A stretch of DNA of 53,356 nt. Source: Siminovitchia fordii DSM 16014 = CIP 108821 (GTDB lineage: Bacteria > Bacillota > Bacilli > Bacillales > Bacillaceae_C). A program made the translations under genes and the position numbers. The DNA lies in the NCBI RefSeq assembly GCF_000374565.1, contig NZ_KB894690.1, positions 150,920-204,275 on the forward strand, read 5' to 3'. This document shows, one piece after another, positions 17,241 to 25,416 of the stretch (the stretch's first letter is position 1; the number at the start of each line of letters is the position of its first letter). The notes below the pieces were generated by a model, which made no database searches, was not told the DNA's origin, and saw nothing but the letters and a program-made list of their open reading frames with translations.

Positions 17241-17953
17241 GATGAGAAAGGGGTTCGCCTTCTTTCGTCTATTTTTAATGGTCGTTATGCCCAATTTCTT
17301 TATAAAAGATAGCGATGACACCTTCTTTTTACAGTATTTTTCACGATGAATCTTCAACTTTTTTGGATAAAGGGTATTTCGGTAAGTATTAGGATACTTC
17401 GACATTGTCTGTGTATTGCCGGGCACTTTGCCCTACCTTTTTTCGCTTGTATTAAGTAACTTAGTGCTAATAAGAAAGGGATAGGGAAGAAATTTGTATT
17501 TCTTATGAACTATTTTTTGGATATGTTATTAAAATATTTAGACAAATCTGATATAATTTTGGTAATCAATCGTATGATTGTGACAGTTATTTTGAACAAG
17601 TCCTAGGTATAAAATCTTAAAGCGAAGACAGTAGATTCAGAGTGATAGCCCATTTGATTTAAAAAAGCTATCCTTTTTTTATCTTCATCCTTTTTTTGGA
17701 TCGTTATATAACAGATATACACGGATAAGGAAGATTACGGTTAGATTTGTTATTCGCCAATGGTTGACTGATTTCAGCAAAAATTGGCAGATTGATTGGA
17801 TTTTGAGGAGGTGATGTGGGCAATTGATGGGACAATTATGAAGAAATAGAAGTCGGATGTTATCTGCCATTGACGCTGGACCCTATCAACCTCTTACATA
17901 ACTCGCCATTCAATCAAATGACAAAGAGGGATATTTTGAAAGGAGTGAGAAAG
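17241..17953. other. Long intergenic stretch upstream of the M14 peptidase
   Basis: No protein gene is supported. It contains a terminator-like hairpin at about 17240-17276, a short GGGC/GCCC hairpin with T-run near 17423-17440, the promoter-terminator unit at 17531-17680, and a GCCAAT/ATTGGC inverted repeat at 17756-17788. GAGGAGGTG at about 17805-17813 precedes an 11-codon frame, with spacing too short to claim translation. Confidence 0.5.
17531..17680 (+). ncRNA. Orphan promoter-to-terminator unit (leader or small RNA candidate)
   Basis: A TATAAT box (about 17555-17560) with a weak TTAAAA -35 at 17-bp spacing is followed, about 85 bases on, by a hairpin GATAGC/GCTATC (17644-17649 with 17667-17672) ending in CTTTTTTT. 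Between them lies a small CAATC/GATTG hairpin. No open frame with a ribosome site lies inside. It may be a small RNA or a leader whose terminator controls the M14 peptidase gene 270 bases downstream. No known riboswitch core was recognised. Confidence 0.4.
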
Positions 17954-19387
17954 TTGTTAAAGCGACGTGTATTTTTTGTATTCGCAGCCTTGTTTCTTAT
18001 TTTTTCATCAAGCGGGGTTGCTGGAGCAGAGTCGGAAAGCATCGTTGGCTCCAATGTCATTCTCTACGATGAAATGGTGGATATTCTTGGGCAGTTGGAA
18101 GAAAAAAGTAATGGCAAACTCGATGTGTTTACATTGAGGGAGTTAGGGATCGAGGAAGGGAGAAGTGAAACAGGCAAGGATCTTTACGTTGCCAAAATAG
18201 GTAACGGGGACAAAAAGATCTGGGTTCAAGGGCGTATCCATGGCAACGAGCCTTATGGTACAAATGCGACGCTGCGTCTGATTGAAAACCTGATAAATGA
18301 AAAGGACGCTTCTTACAAAGAAATTTTGAACGAGCTGACTGTTTATTTTATCCCGATGTATAATGTCGATGGTGCAAATAGAAACCAGCGGGGAACAATC
18401 CTGTATGATCATGAAACTGGGGAGCCCAAGTTGAATGAAAGAGGCCAAACAATCACAGTAGACTTGAACAGGGACTGGGTTGATGGCGGGTTTGCTGCTA
18501 TTGAATCAGTCGGTTACTACAAATTCTGGGCGGAAATCAAACCTGAATTTATGATGGACATCCACCATCAAGGCAATAAAAACTTCTATGGGACTAACAT
18601 TCCTGTGACACTGTCGCTGGGTATTTCTTTAAACCCTGGAGGACCTACCCTTCCAAACATCAAGGGAGGAGAGTTTGAGGATTTAACCCGCCAAGCAATG
18701 GTTACTGTATATGATGCAATGAAACCATATAAAGAATTTACGGTTGACCAATATATCACCGGCAGCAATGTGATTGATATCCGAGGTGGAGTATCATCAG
18801 GGATGATGCTCGGGTTCAATTATCAAGGACTAAACCCTGATGGCCACAGCAATCCAGCTGTTTTCTTGGAAACCTCTGGACAATTCCTTGACGGAGAACG
18901 GGAGCCTTTGATACAGCAGAATATCATCGCCACTCATGCATTTTTATCAGGGCTTGCTTCCGGAGAATTGTATAAGGCTGATCCCGAACGCTGGAATGAA
19001 GTGCCGATACGGCCTATCAGCGGCTTCAATACTGATTATCAAGGGGTGATCCCGATTAATCCTCCGAGACCGGAAATACCTGTAAAGGTATCTGCCGATC
19101 ATATTAAAACGCTTGTCGAACGCTACGAGGAAATTGGCAAGTTTACAAACAAAGGTGTTGCTCAATCCCTGAAGGTACATGCAGAGTCCTTAAAACATTA
19201 TGAAGAGACCGGTCAATTCGAGAAGGTTATGAAGCATTTAGACGGTTTCAATAAGCTGCTCGACCAACATAAAAAGAATAACTTGATGACGGATGGAACA
19301 CATCAAATGCTGAAAGCAAATAGCGATTATTTGAAAGTATTATTGGAAAAACAGAAAACCGAATTGCCAAACGGCAAGGCAAGTTAA
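17954..19387 (+). CDS. Secreted M14 zinc carboxypeptidase with C-terminal FIMAH domain
   Basis: A 477-residue protein. Signal peptide about 1-26 (cleavage near VAGA-ES). Metallocarboxypeptidase domain about 35-340: zinc ligands His96 and Glu99 in HGNE, His204 in DIHHQ, substrate-binding LNRDW (171-175), catalytic Glu306 in VFLETSG. A FIMAH helical domain follows at about 378-465 (ADHIKTLVERYEEIG...GFNKLLDQ). It should trim C-terminal residues from peptides outside the cell. The start is TTG 17954, eight bases after AAAGGAG, directly ahead of the signal peptide; the frame opens earlier at 17870 without a site. First of three exported FIMAH peptidases here. Confidence 0.88.
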   Translation: MLKRRVFFVFAALFLIFSSSGVAGAESESIVGSNVILYDEMVDILGQLEEKSNGKLDVFTLRELGIEEGRSETGKDLYVAKIGNGDKKIWVQGRIHGNEPYGTNATLRLIENLINEKDASYKEILNELTVYFIPMYNVDGANRNQRGTILYDHETGEPKLNERGQTITVDLNRDWVDGGFAAIESVGYYKFWAEIKPEFMMDIHHQGNKNFYGTNIPVTLSLGISLNPGGPTLPNIKGGEFEDLTRQAMVTVYDAMKPYKEFTVDQYITGSNVIDIRGGVSSGMMLGFNYQGLNPDGHSNPAVFLETSGQFLDGEREPLIQQNIIATHAFLSGLASGELYKADPERWNEVPIRPISGFNTDYQGVIPINPPRPEIPVKVSADHIKTLVERYEEIGKFTNKGVAQSLKVHAESLKHYEETGQFEKVMKHLDGFNKLLDQHKKNNLMTDGTHQMLKANSDYLKVLLEKQKTELPNGKAS

Positions 19388-19409
19388 AATTGATATTCCC
19401 TATGAGGTC

Positions 19410-19442
19410 ACCCCTGAATTTTAACGATTCAGGGGTTTTTTT
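19410..19442 (+). terminator. Terminator of the M14 peptidase gene
   Basis: A perfect 10-bp stem ACCCCTGAAT/ATTCAGGGGT (19410-19419 with 19427-19436) with a T7 run. Confidence 0.93.
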
Positions 19443-19559
19443 GATTGTTTAATCATTTTATCCGTATTTCTCCATGAAAAACCAAAATAGGAACAAAGAA
19501 CTAACTATGTATCAGTAAGTATTAATTGCCATATTACCTAAATACTACCCTCCGTTGTA

Positions 19560-19676
19560 AAAAATGTTATCTTTATAATGCTATATAATCATTTTATTTC
19601 AAATGATAACAATCTTCTAAAAATACTGATATAATCAACAATGGAAATTCAAAATTTTTATGTAGGGGGGAATTAA
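19560..19676 (+). promoter_or_regulatory. AT-rich promoter region of the peptidase/TasA-like cluster
   Basis: Several TATAAT-like boxes lie between 19573 and 19636 (TTTATAATG, TATATAATC, GATATAATC), and GTTATC...GATAAC forms an inverted repeat across 19567-19612. A strong GGGGGG ribosome site is six bases before the GTG at 19677. Which box is used cannot be told; the dyad may be an operator. Confidence 0.45.
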
Positions 19677-22600
19677 GTGTCATACGGACGATTTATGTCA
19701 TATTTTTTAGCGGGGACAAGCGTCGTTGCTTTGATCGTTTCCTCATTTTTTGTTAACCCCACTGCAGCAGCCCCGAAAGAGGAGACGACCGAGGTTGAAT
19801 TTGAACGGAAAACAGCACTTGTAGAAATTGTCGTCCCAGATCGGAAGGCAGTGGAGGACTTGGTAGTAAAAGGCTTCGATTTGACAGGGTATGTCAGTGA
19901 CCGAAACGGGCAGCTTGAAGTGCAAGCAGTTGTTACAGAGGCTGACATTGAGATGCTCAAGCTTAAAGGGTATAAAGTGACAATCCTTCAAACTTCTGAA
20001 GAAGGTGAAAAACTTTTAAGGCAGCAGGAAGAGAAAGATAAACAGAAACGCCAACTGGCACAGCAGGCAGACAATGTTAAGGTGTTCAGGGCAGATTATT
20101 TCAAAAATCAATCAGGGCAGTTCTTATATCTTGAAGTAAAGTCAAGTGCAGGACCCAATGTTGGCATGATGGCAGAATGGACAGATAGCAAAGGAAATAA
20201 GCAAACTGCTTCTATGACAAGGAAAGTTGATGCGGGTGAATATCTCTATCACTACGTGTTGACCGATATTGAATCTGTTCCAGAAAAGGTAGTCATTACA
20301 ACTGACCAAGGTGGAAAGGCAGAAACAGCATTAAAAGAATGGATCGGAGAAGGGACCCCTTCAGACGATGAGTATTTCAGTGACTTTGTTGACAGATACA
20401 TGACGCCAACCGAAGTGACAGAAAGGATTGAGCAACTGGCCAAAGAATTTCCGGAGTTAGCAGAAATTGTAGTACTTCCTGAAAAAACAAACGGCTATAG
20501 ACGGAAAGCTCAGGCTACGGTTGGAAATGTTGTGAATGCGGCAATGGTTCTTACATCAAAATCATGGGGACATGAAGGCGGAAATGATATTACGGTTGAC
20601 ATCAGTGCACCTGATAGAGAAAGTGCGGATTTAAAGGTATCTGTTGACAAAAAACATATTGAGGTAAGTCTAGGGACTGACCAATCTGGCAAGCCGACCA
20701 GCACATCTACGGATGTCATTAAAGCCATTAACGAAAATGCCGGTGATCTGGTCACTGCCACAAGGTATAGAAACTCCAATGGAACCGGCATAGTTGAGCC
20801 GCAAAGCGATATAAAGCTGACTGATAATTTAAAAGCGCCAAAGGAAGTATCCAGGGATCCATTCGAAGTGAAAGCCATTCGTATCGGTAAGGTGCGTGAC
20901 GGCTCCAAGCCAGGGGTACTCGGCTATTCACAGGAACATGCTCGTGAATGGGTAACACCGCTTGTGTCTGTTGAAACGGCGGAGCGCCTGCTTCGGAATT
21001 ATCATACAGACGAGGATACAAAGAAGCTTGTAGATAATCTGGATATCTTTATTGTTCCAACCATCAATCCTGATGGAGGGCACTATTCATTTTATGACTA
21101 CAACATGCAGCGCAGAAACTTGTCAAATCATTGTGGCCCCGAAGCATCTGATCCGGCTTACCGCAATTCATGGGGAGTCGACTTAAACCGGAACTATAAA
21201 ATTGGAAGTGTTTGGGACGGCTGGATTGGCGGTTCGAAAAGCTGCACCTCCGATACTTTTGCCGGACCGGAACCATTCTCTGAACCTGAGGCACGGAATT
21301 TAAATTGGCTGGCTGAAGAAAATCCAAACATTAAATTTGCGATGAATATCCATGCTTACGGCGGTTATTTCATGTGGTCCCCTGGTGCATATGATGGAAA
21401 CCGGGTAACGTTGCCCCGCCCTACAGCTGGAGAGGAAGCATATTATTGGCAAGCGTCCGAACATATTCTAAAAAAGATCAAAGAACACCGTGGAACAGTT
21501 ATTTTGCCAAGCAGGACGGGACCGATTCCTGATGTTTTATATTCTGCAGGAGGAAACTCCGCGGATACCCTTTGGTATGAACACGGTATTTATGCATGGA
21601 ACTTTGAAGTTGGCGCAGATCTATGGAATGCCGATACAAAACGGTGGACAGCCGTAGGTTTCCAGCCGGCATTCAGTGAAGGGCATGCTGAGGCGATGGA
21701 ATTCGCAAACGGACTAATCGGTATGTTCGAAGTGGCCTATGAAAATGCTAACGATGATGTCAAACCTGAATCCAAAATAACTCCTGGAGCGGGTACTTAT
21801 AACAACCCTGTAGAAATTAAGTTTGAAACGAGTGAACCGGCAACTGTCTATTATACGCTTGATGGATCAAGGCCAACTCTCAAGTCAAAAGTGATTCAAG
21901 TGGCTGGAACAAGAGAAGCGGCGGAATCTTTAAAAATCGATGAAACGACCACGATTAAATGGTTTTCAGTTGATGCAGCCGGCAATATTGAAAACGGATA
22001 CAATCCTAATGGGGATAAAAACAACTATAACGAGGCAAAAATTGTCATCGATTACTTGGCTGAAGGCGTAAGTGCCAATGCAATGAAAAAGCTTGTTAAG
22101 CACTTTGAAGCTGAAGGTGAAATAACAAGTGCGGTAGCGGCTCGCGCATTAACAACCCACTTGACTGCAGTAGATCTTTACGAACAGAAAAAAGAAGCGG
22201 ATAAAATCATCAAGCATATGAACAGTTTCAAGACACTCCTTGATCAGCAGGAAAAGAATAAACTCATTTCCGGAAAGGCAGCGCGTATTCTTAAGGGATA
22301 TGCAGATGACCTGATAGAAAAATGGGATACAAGGTTTAATCCTGAAAAGGCGATGCAGCATCTTCAGCATTTAAGTGTTGATATCGGACCAAGGGTTACG
22401 GGGACGGATGAAGAAAGGCAGGCCGCCCAATATATTAAAAATGAGTTCGAAAGACTTGGATATGATGTTTCGACTCAGGAATTTAATATCAGGGACAGAG
22501 TGGCAGGAGAATTGAAAATCGTCTCAGATAATAACAAAAAATTACATTTGGCCGTGTCAAGCGGTTCAGCGCAAACCGATGAAAGAGGCATTACAGGAAA

Positions 22601-23567
22601 CTTGTATGATGCGGGATTAGGGAAGCCGGAGAATTTTACAGATGATGCAGAAGGAAAGATCGCTCTTATTCAAAGAGGGGAGAACACATATTGGGAAAAG
22701 GTGGATAACGCAGCGAAGGCAGGAGCAACAGGTGTCATCATTTATGACAATACGGAAAGCCTTGCCCCTATCAACCCGAGCTTGGGGAACAATAGAAGCA
22801 CCATTCCGGTAGTCGGGATTACACAGGCGGATGGAAAAGAATTGCTTTCGAAGCTTTCATCGGGTGGATTGGAAGTAAATCTCACAGTACAGACGCTGAC
22901 AAATCAGAAGTCACAAAATGTTATTGCTGTTAAAAAGCCAAAGGGCATTGAAAATCCGGAAATCGTTTATATTACGGCACATTACGATAGTGTCCCCGGT
23001 TCACCGGGTGCCAATGATAATGGAACGGGTACCTCTTCCATCCTGGAATTAGCCAGGAATTTCAAGGACATGCCAACAAATAAAGAAATCAGATTCATAG
23101 CCTTTGGTGCGGAAGAGATTGGGTTGGTAGGTTCTAGATATTACGTTGGCCAGTTATCAAAAGAAGAAGTAAGCAGAAGTTTGGTCAACTTTAACTTGGA
23201 TATGGTAGGGACAAATTGGGACAAGGCTACACAACTGTCTGTGAATACCGGAGATGGCAGATCCAATCTGGCATGGGAGACCGGAAAAGCGGCAGCTGCC
23301 AAGCTTGGAATAGATGAAAAAATCTTACACATGTACCGCTCAGGCGGATCGGATCACATTCCGTTCTATGAAGCCGGAATTGATGCAGCACTTTTCATCT
23401 GGGAAGAGCCTGTCGCTCATCGCTTGGAGCCATGGTATCACACTCCGGGAGACGTAATTGAAAACGTCAGTCCGGAAAGAATGGAAATCATCGGCAGTAT
23501 CATTCATTCAGCCGTATCAGACCTCGCTGCCCAGGAGCAAGGGGCACAGACGAAAAAAGCATCTTAA
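19677..23567 (+). CDS. Exported M14 carboxypeptidase-FIMAH-M28 aminopeptidase fusion
   Basis: A 1296-residue protein. Signal peptide about 1-32; N-terminal accessory region to about 235; M14 domain about 240-690 with His421/Glu424 (EHARE), LNRNY (503-507), His559 (NIHAYGG) and catalytic Glu644 (WNFEVG); chitobiase-like C-terminal domain about 700-790 (YYTLDGSRPT); FIMAH about 798-884; M28 domain 890-1285 with an inserted PA domain (about 985-1075). M28 metal ligands are His1102 (AHYDS), Asp1114, Glu1147 (GAEE), Asp1175 (NLDMVG) and His1255 (YHTPGD). Both active sites look intact, so one polypeptide could trim peptides from both ends. GTG start with GGGGGG six bases before; ATG 19695 is a possible alternative. 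Confidence 0.9.
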   Translation: MSYGRFMSYFLAGTSVVALIVSSFFVNPTAAAPKEETTEVEFERKTALVEIVVPDRKAVEDLVVKGFDLTGYVSDRNGQLEVQAVVTEADIEMLKLKGYKVTILQTSEEGEKLLRQQEEKDKQKRQLAQQADNVKVFRADYFKNQSGQFLYLEVKSSAGPNVGMMAEWTDSKGNKQTASMTRKVDAGEYLYHYVLTDIESVPEKVVITTDQGGKAETALKEWIGEGTPSDDEYFSDFVDRYMTPTEVTERIEQLAKEFPELAEIVVLPEKTNGYRRKAQATVGNVVNAAMVLTSKSWGHEGGNDITVDISAPDRESADLKVSVDKKHIEVSLGTDQSGKPTSTSTDVIKAINENAGDLVTATRYRNSNGTGIVEPQSDIKLTDNLKAPKEVSRDPFEVKAIRIGKVRDGSKPGVLGYSQEHAREWVTPLVSVETAERLLRNYHTDEDTKKLVDNLDIFIVPTINPDGGHYSFYDYNMQRRNLSNHCGPEASDPAYRNSWGVDLNRNYKIGSVWDGWIGGSKSCTSDTFAGPEPFSEPEARNLNWLAEENPNIKFAMNIHAYGGYFMWSPGAYDGNRVTLPRPTAGEEAYYWQASEHILKKIKEHRGTVILPSRTGPIPDVLYSAGGNSADTLWYEHGIYAWNFEVGADLWNADTKRWTAVGFQPAFSEGHAEAMEFANGLIGMFEVAYENANDDVKPESKITPGAGTYNNPVEIKFETSEPATVYYTLDGSRPTLKSKVIQVAGTREAAESLKIDETTTIKWFSVDAAGNIENGYNPNGDKNNYNEAKIVIDYLAEGVSANAMKKLVKHFEAEGEITSAVAARALTTHLTAVDLYEQKKEADKIIKHMNSFKTLLDQQEKNKLISGKAARILKGYADDLIEKWDTRFNPEKAMQHLQHLSVDIGPRVTGTDEERQAAQYIKNEFERLGYDVSTQEFNIRDRVAGELKIVSDNNKKLHLAVSSGSAQTDERGITGNLYDAGLGKPENFTDDAEGKIALIQRGENTYWEKVDNAAKAGATGVIIYDNTESLAPINPSLGNNRSTIPVVGITQADGKELLSKLSSGGLEVNLTVQTLTNQKSQNVIAVKKPKGIENPEIVYITAHYDSVPGSPGANDNGTGTSSILELARNFKDMPTNKEIRFIAFGAEEIGLVGSRYYVGQLSKEEVSRSLVNFNLDMVGTNWDKATQLSVNTGDGRSNLAWETGKAAAAKLGIDEKILHMYRSGGSDHIPFYEAGIDAALFIWEEPVAHRLEPWYHTPGDVIENVSPERMEIIGSIIHSAVSDLAAQEQGAQTKKAS

Positions 23568-23585
23568 TCGAAGGGAGAAAATAGG

Positions 23586-24056
23586 ATGAGAGGCTTTCAA
23601 ATAGCAAAAAAAGTGGTAGTTTCCTTGAATCAAAATTTAATAATCAAGTGGCTTGCTATCCTGTATTTGTTCATTTGCATCGCCTTTCATCTGACTTCTC
23701 CAACAACGGCACTTTACACCCATGAGGAAAAAATTTCTGGTGTAATGTCCGTCAATGACCAGCAGGAAGAAACAGATGAATCTAATGATACAGTACCGGC
23801 CGACCAGGACGAAGAAATAGACAGAGAAAGTGACTTGGACAATAACGAGGCTAAGTCTGTTGAAATTGAAGAACAAAAGGACAAAATAGAAGACATGGAA
23901 GAAGCGGGTGATCCGAAGAACAAGGTCGATCATGATGCTGCCACCCAAAGTGAAAAAGGAGAGCCCATAAAATCCGAACCTGGGGACCAACAAACGGACA
24001 TTTCAAATAATGCCGATGTCAGCAGCGAAGAAGAGGGGAAAGAACAAGTTCCGTAA
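23586..24056 (+). CDS. TapA-like exported acidic protein
   Basis: A 156-residue protein. The basic N-terminus and hydrophobic segment (about 20-38) end in SPTTALYTHEEK, which resembles the SipW cleavage region of TapA (TSAAFHD). A low-complexity Glu/Asp/Lys/Gln tail follows (about 55-156), like the tail of TapA but without its folded middle domain. The order TapA-like, sipW, TasA-like reproduces the B. subtilis tapA-sipW-tasA operon. GAAGGGA precedes the ATG. Assignment rests on position, signal region and tail; overall sequence similarity is low. Confidence 0.6.
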   Translation: MRGFQIAKKVVVSLNQNLIIKWLAILYLFICIAFHLTSPTTALYTHEEKISGVMSVNDQQEETDESNDTVPADQDEEIDRESDLDNNEAKSVEIEEQKDKIEDMEEAGDPKNKVDHDAATQSEKGEPIKSEPGDQQTDISNNADVSSEEEGKEQVP

Positions 24057-24098
24057 GGGATTTTTACAACCAAAAACAGGTTGGAGTGATGTTTTACA

Positions 24099-24668
24099 AT
24101 GAAGTGGCAAAAAACAAAGAAAGCAATCAGCAATATTGGTTCGACCCTTTCGCTGATCGTCCTGGCTGTCATCTTGATCAATGTGGTTACATCCAAAATG
24201 TCGGGTGAATATCCCAGCATTTTTGGCTACCAAATGAAGGCTGTCCTTTCTGGTTCGATGGAGCCCGATATTAAGACCGGTTCGATCATTTTTATTAAAA
24301 TAACGTCAGAAGGGGATCGATTTGAAAAAGGGGATGTCATCACTTTTATCACAAAAGAGAATGTCCTCGTAACGCATAGAATTACAGAGATAAAGGACGG
24401 GGGCAGCCGTTTTATTACAAAAGGCGATAATAACAATGGTCCAGATTTGGAACCTGTCCATATTAAAAATATTGTTGGCCAATATACAGGGATTACAATT
24501 CCGTATGCGGGCTATCTATTTAAGATCACAGAATCACAACTGGGGGCGGCGCTTTTATTGTTTTTACCTGGAATATTGCTAGTTGGGTATGGCCTTATCA
24601 CGTTATGGCGGACAATGCGAATTCCGGAAAAATATAAGGATTCAGAAGCGCAAACGTCAAATAAATAG
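24099..24668 (+). CDS. sipW: Signal peptidase I of the SipW (ER) type
   Basis: A 189-residue membrane protease with an N-terminal anchor (about 15-30), catalytic Ser53 in SGSMEP, and His93 in VTHRI replacing the lysine of ordinary bacterial type I peptidases, which places it in the SipW/ER class. A second hydrophobic segment lies near 150-172. SipW removes signal peptides from TasA- and TapA-type proteins. Likely substrates here are the upstream TapA-like protein and the two camelysin-like proteins downstream. Confidence 0.93.
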   Translation: MKWQKTKKAISNIGSTLSLIVLAVILINVVTSKMSGEYPSIFGYQMKAVLSGSMEPDIKTGSIIFIKITSEGDRFEKGDVITFITKENVLVTHRITEIKDGGSRFITKGDNNNGPDLEPVHIKNIVGQYTGITIPYAGYLFKITESQLGAALLLFLPGILLVGYGLITLWRTMRIPEKYKDSEAQTSNK

Positions 24669-24698
24669 CATTTTATTAATCTTGGAAATGGGTAGTAC

Positions 24699-24715
24699 CT
24701 ATCTCATAGAGATAG
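24699..24715 (+). promoter_or_regulatory. Small hairpin before the first TasA-like gene
   Basis: CTATCT/AGATAG form a 6-bp stem just downstream of sipW, followed by A-rich sequence and the ribosome site. Could stabilise or separate the tasA-like message; no T-run, so not a terminator. Confidence 0.4.
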
Positions 24716-24743
24716 AAAAAATAAATTAATGGGGGAATCAAGT

Positions 24744-25331
24744 ATGGGAATGAAAAAACGTTTCGGTATGGGTATGATGACTGTGGCTCTGGGTACGGCG
24801 TTGATCGGAGGAGGGACTTATGCATATTTCAGTGATACGGAAACGACAAACAATACATTTGCTGCGGGAACCCTTGATCTGACTCTATCTCCGACAGAAA
24901 TTATTAATGTTGACAATATCGCCCCCGGCGATTCATTTATCCGTGACTTTGAATTAGGAAACGGGGGAACGCTGGACATCGATAAGGTGCTGCTGGAAAC
25001 AGATTATACAGTCATTGATGCCAATGGGGATAATACCGAAGACATGGCAGAGCATATTCAGGTCGAATTTCTATATAACGTGAATAACCTTGATGAAGTC
25101 ATTTTTGAAACCACTTTGGCAGAGCTGAAAGATATGACTCCGGAAGCTGTAAACCAAAATATTTTTTATCCCGAGTTTGGTGATAAGGGACTTCCGGCTG
25201 GGGAGACTCATGACCTTGTAGTCAAATTTAATTTCCTTGAAAACGGGGAGGATCAAAACCAGTTCCAAGGAGATTCACTGAAATTGACATGGACATTCAA
25301 TGCAACGCAAAGACCAGGCGAACAAAAATAG
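24744..25331 (+). CDS. TasA/camelysin (CalY)-family matrix fibre protein 1
   Basis: A 195-residue exported protein of the Peptidase_M73/camelysin family. Features: basic start, hydrophobic signal GMMTVALGTALIGGGTYAYFSD with the SipW-type site before YFSD, then FAAGTLDLTLSPTEIINVDNIAPGDSF and the typical end GEDQNQFQGDSLKLTWTFNATQR. TasA homologues form the amyloid-like fibres of Bacillus biofilms; camelysins were once called casein-cleaving. ATG 24744 is taken because GGGGGA lies eight bases upstream; the frame opens at 24729. Follows sipW by 75 bases. Confidence 0.9.
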   Translation: MGMKKRFGMGMMTVALGTALIGGGTYAYFSDTETTNNTFAAGTLDLTLSPTEIINVDNIAPGDSFIRDFELGNGGTLDIDKVLLETDYTVIDANGDNTEDMAEHIQVEFLYNVNNLDEVIFETTLAELKDMTPEAVNQNIFYPEFGDKGLPAGETHDLVVKFNFLENGEDQNQFQGDSLKLTWTFNATQRPGEQK

Positions 25332-25341
25332 GGGGTAAAAT

Positions 25342-25369
25342 CGGAGCAGGGTGAGATCCTGCTCCGTTT
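25342..25369 (+). terminator. Hairpin after TasA-like gene 1
   Basis: A perfect 9-bp GC-rich stem CGGAGCAGG/CCTGCTCCG (25342-25350 with 25358-25366), followed by only TTTAACGG. Probably a partial terminator or 3' stabiliser, raising fibre-protein mRNA over the downstream peptidase. Confidence 0.65.
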
Positions 25370-25416
25370 AACGGAATATTTCGATTTTTAAAAACTGAAT
25401 AAGGGAGGCTTTTTAT

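Noticed and set aside
17805-17852. 11-codon leader peptide after GAGGAGGTG
   Set aside because: The ATG is only two bases after the ribosome-site core, too close for normal initiation, and the codons show no amino-acid run typical of attenuators.
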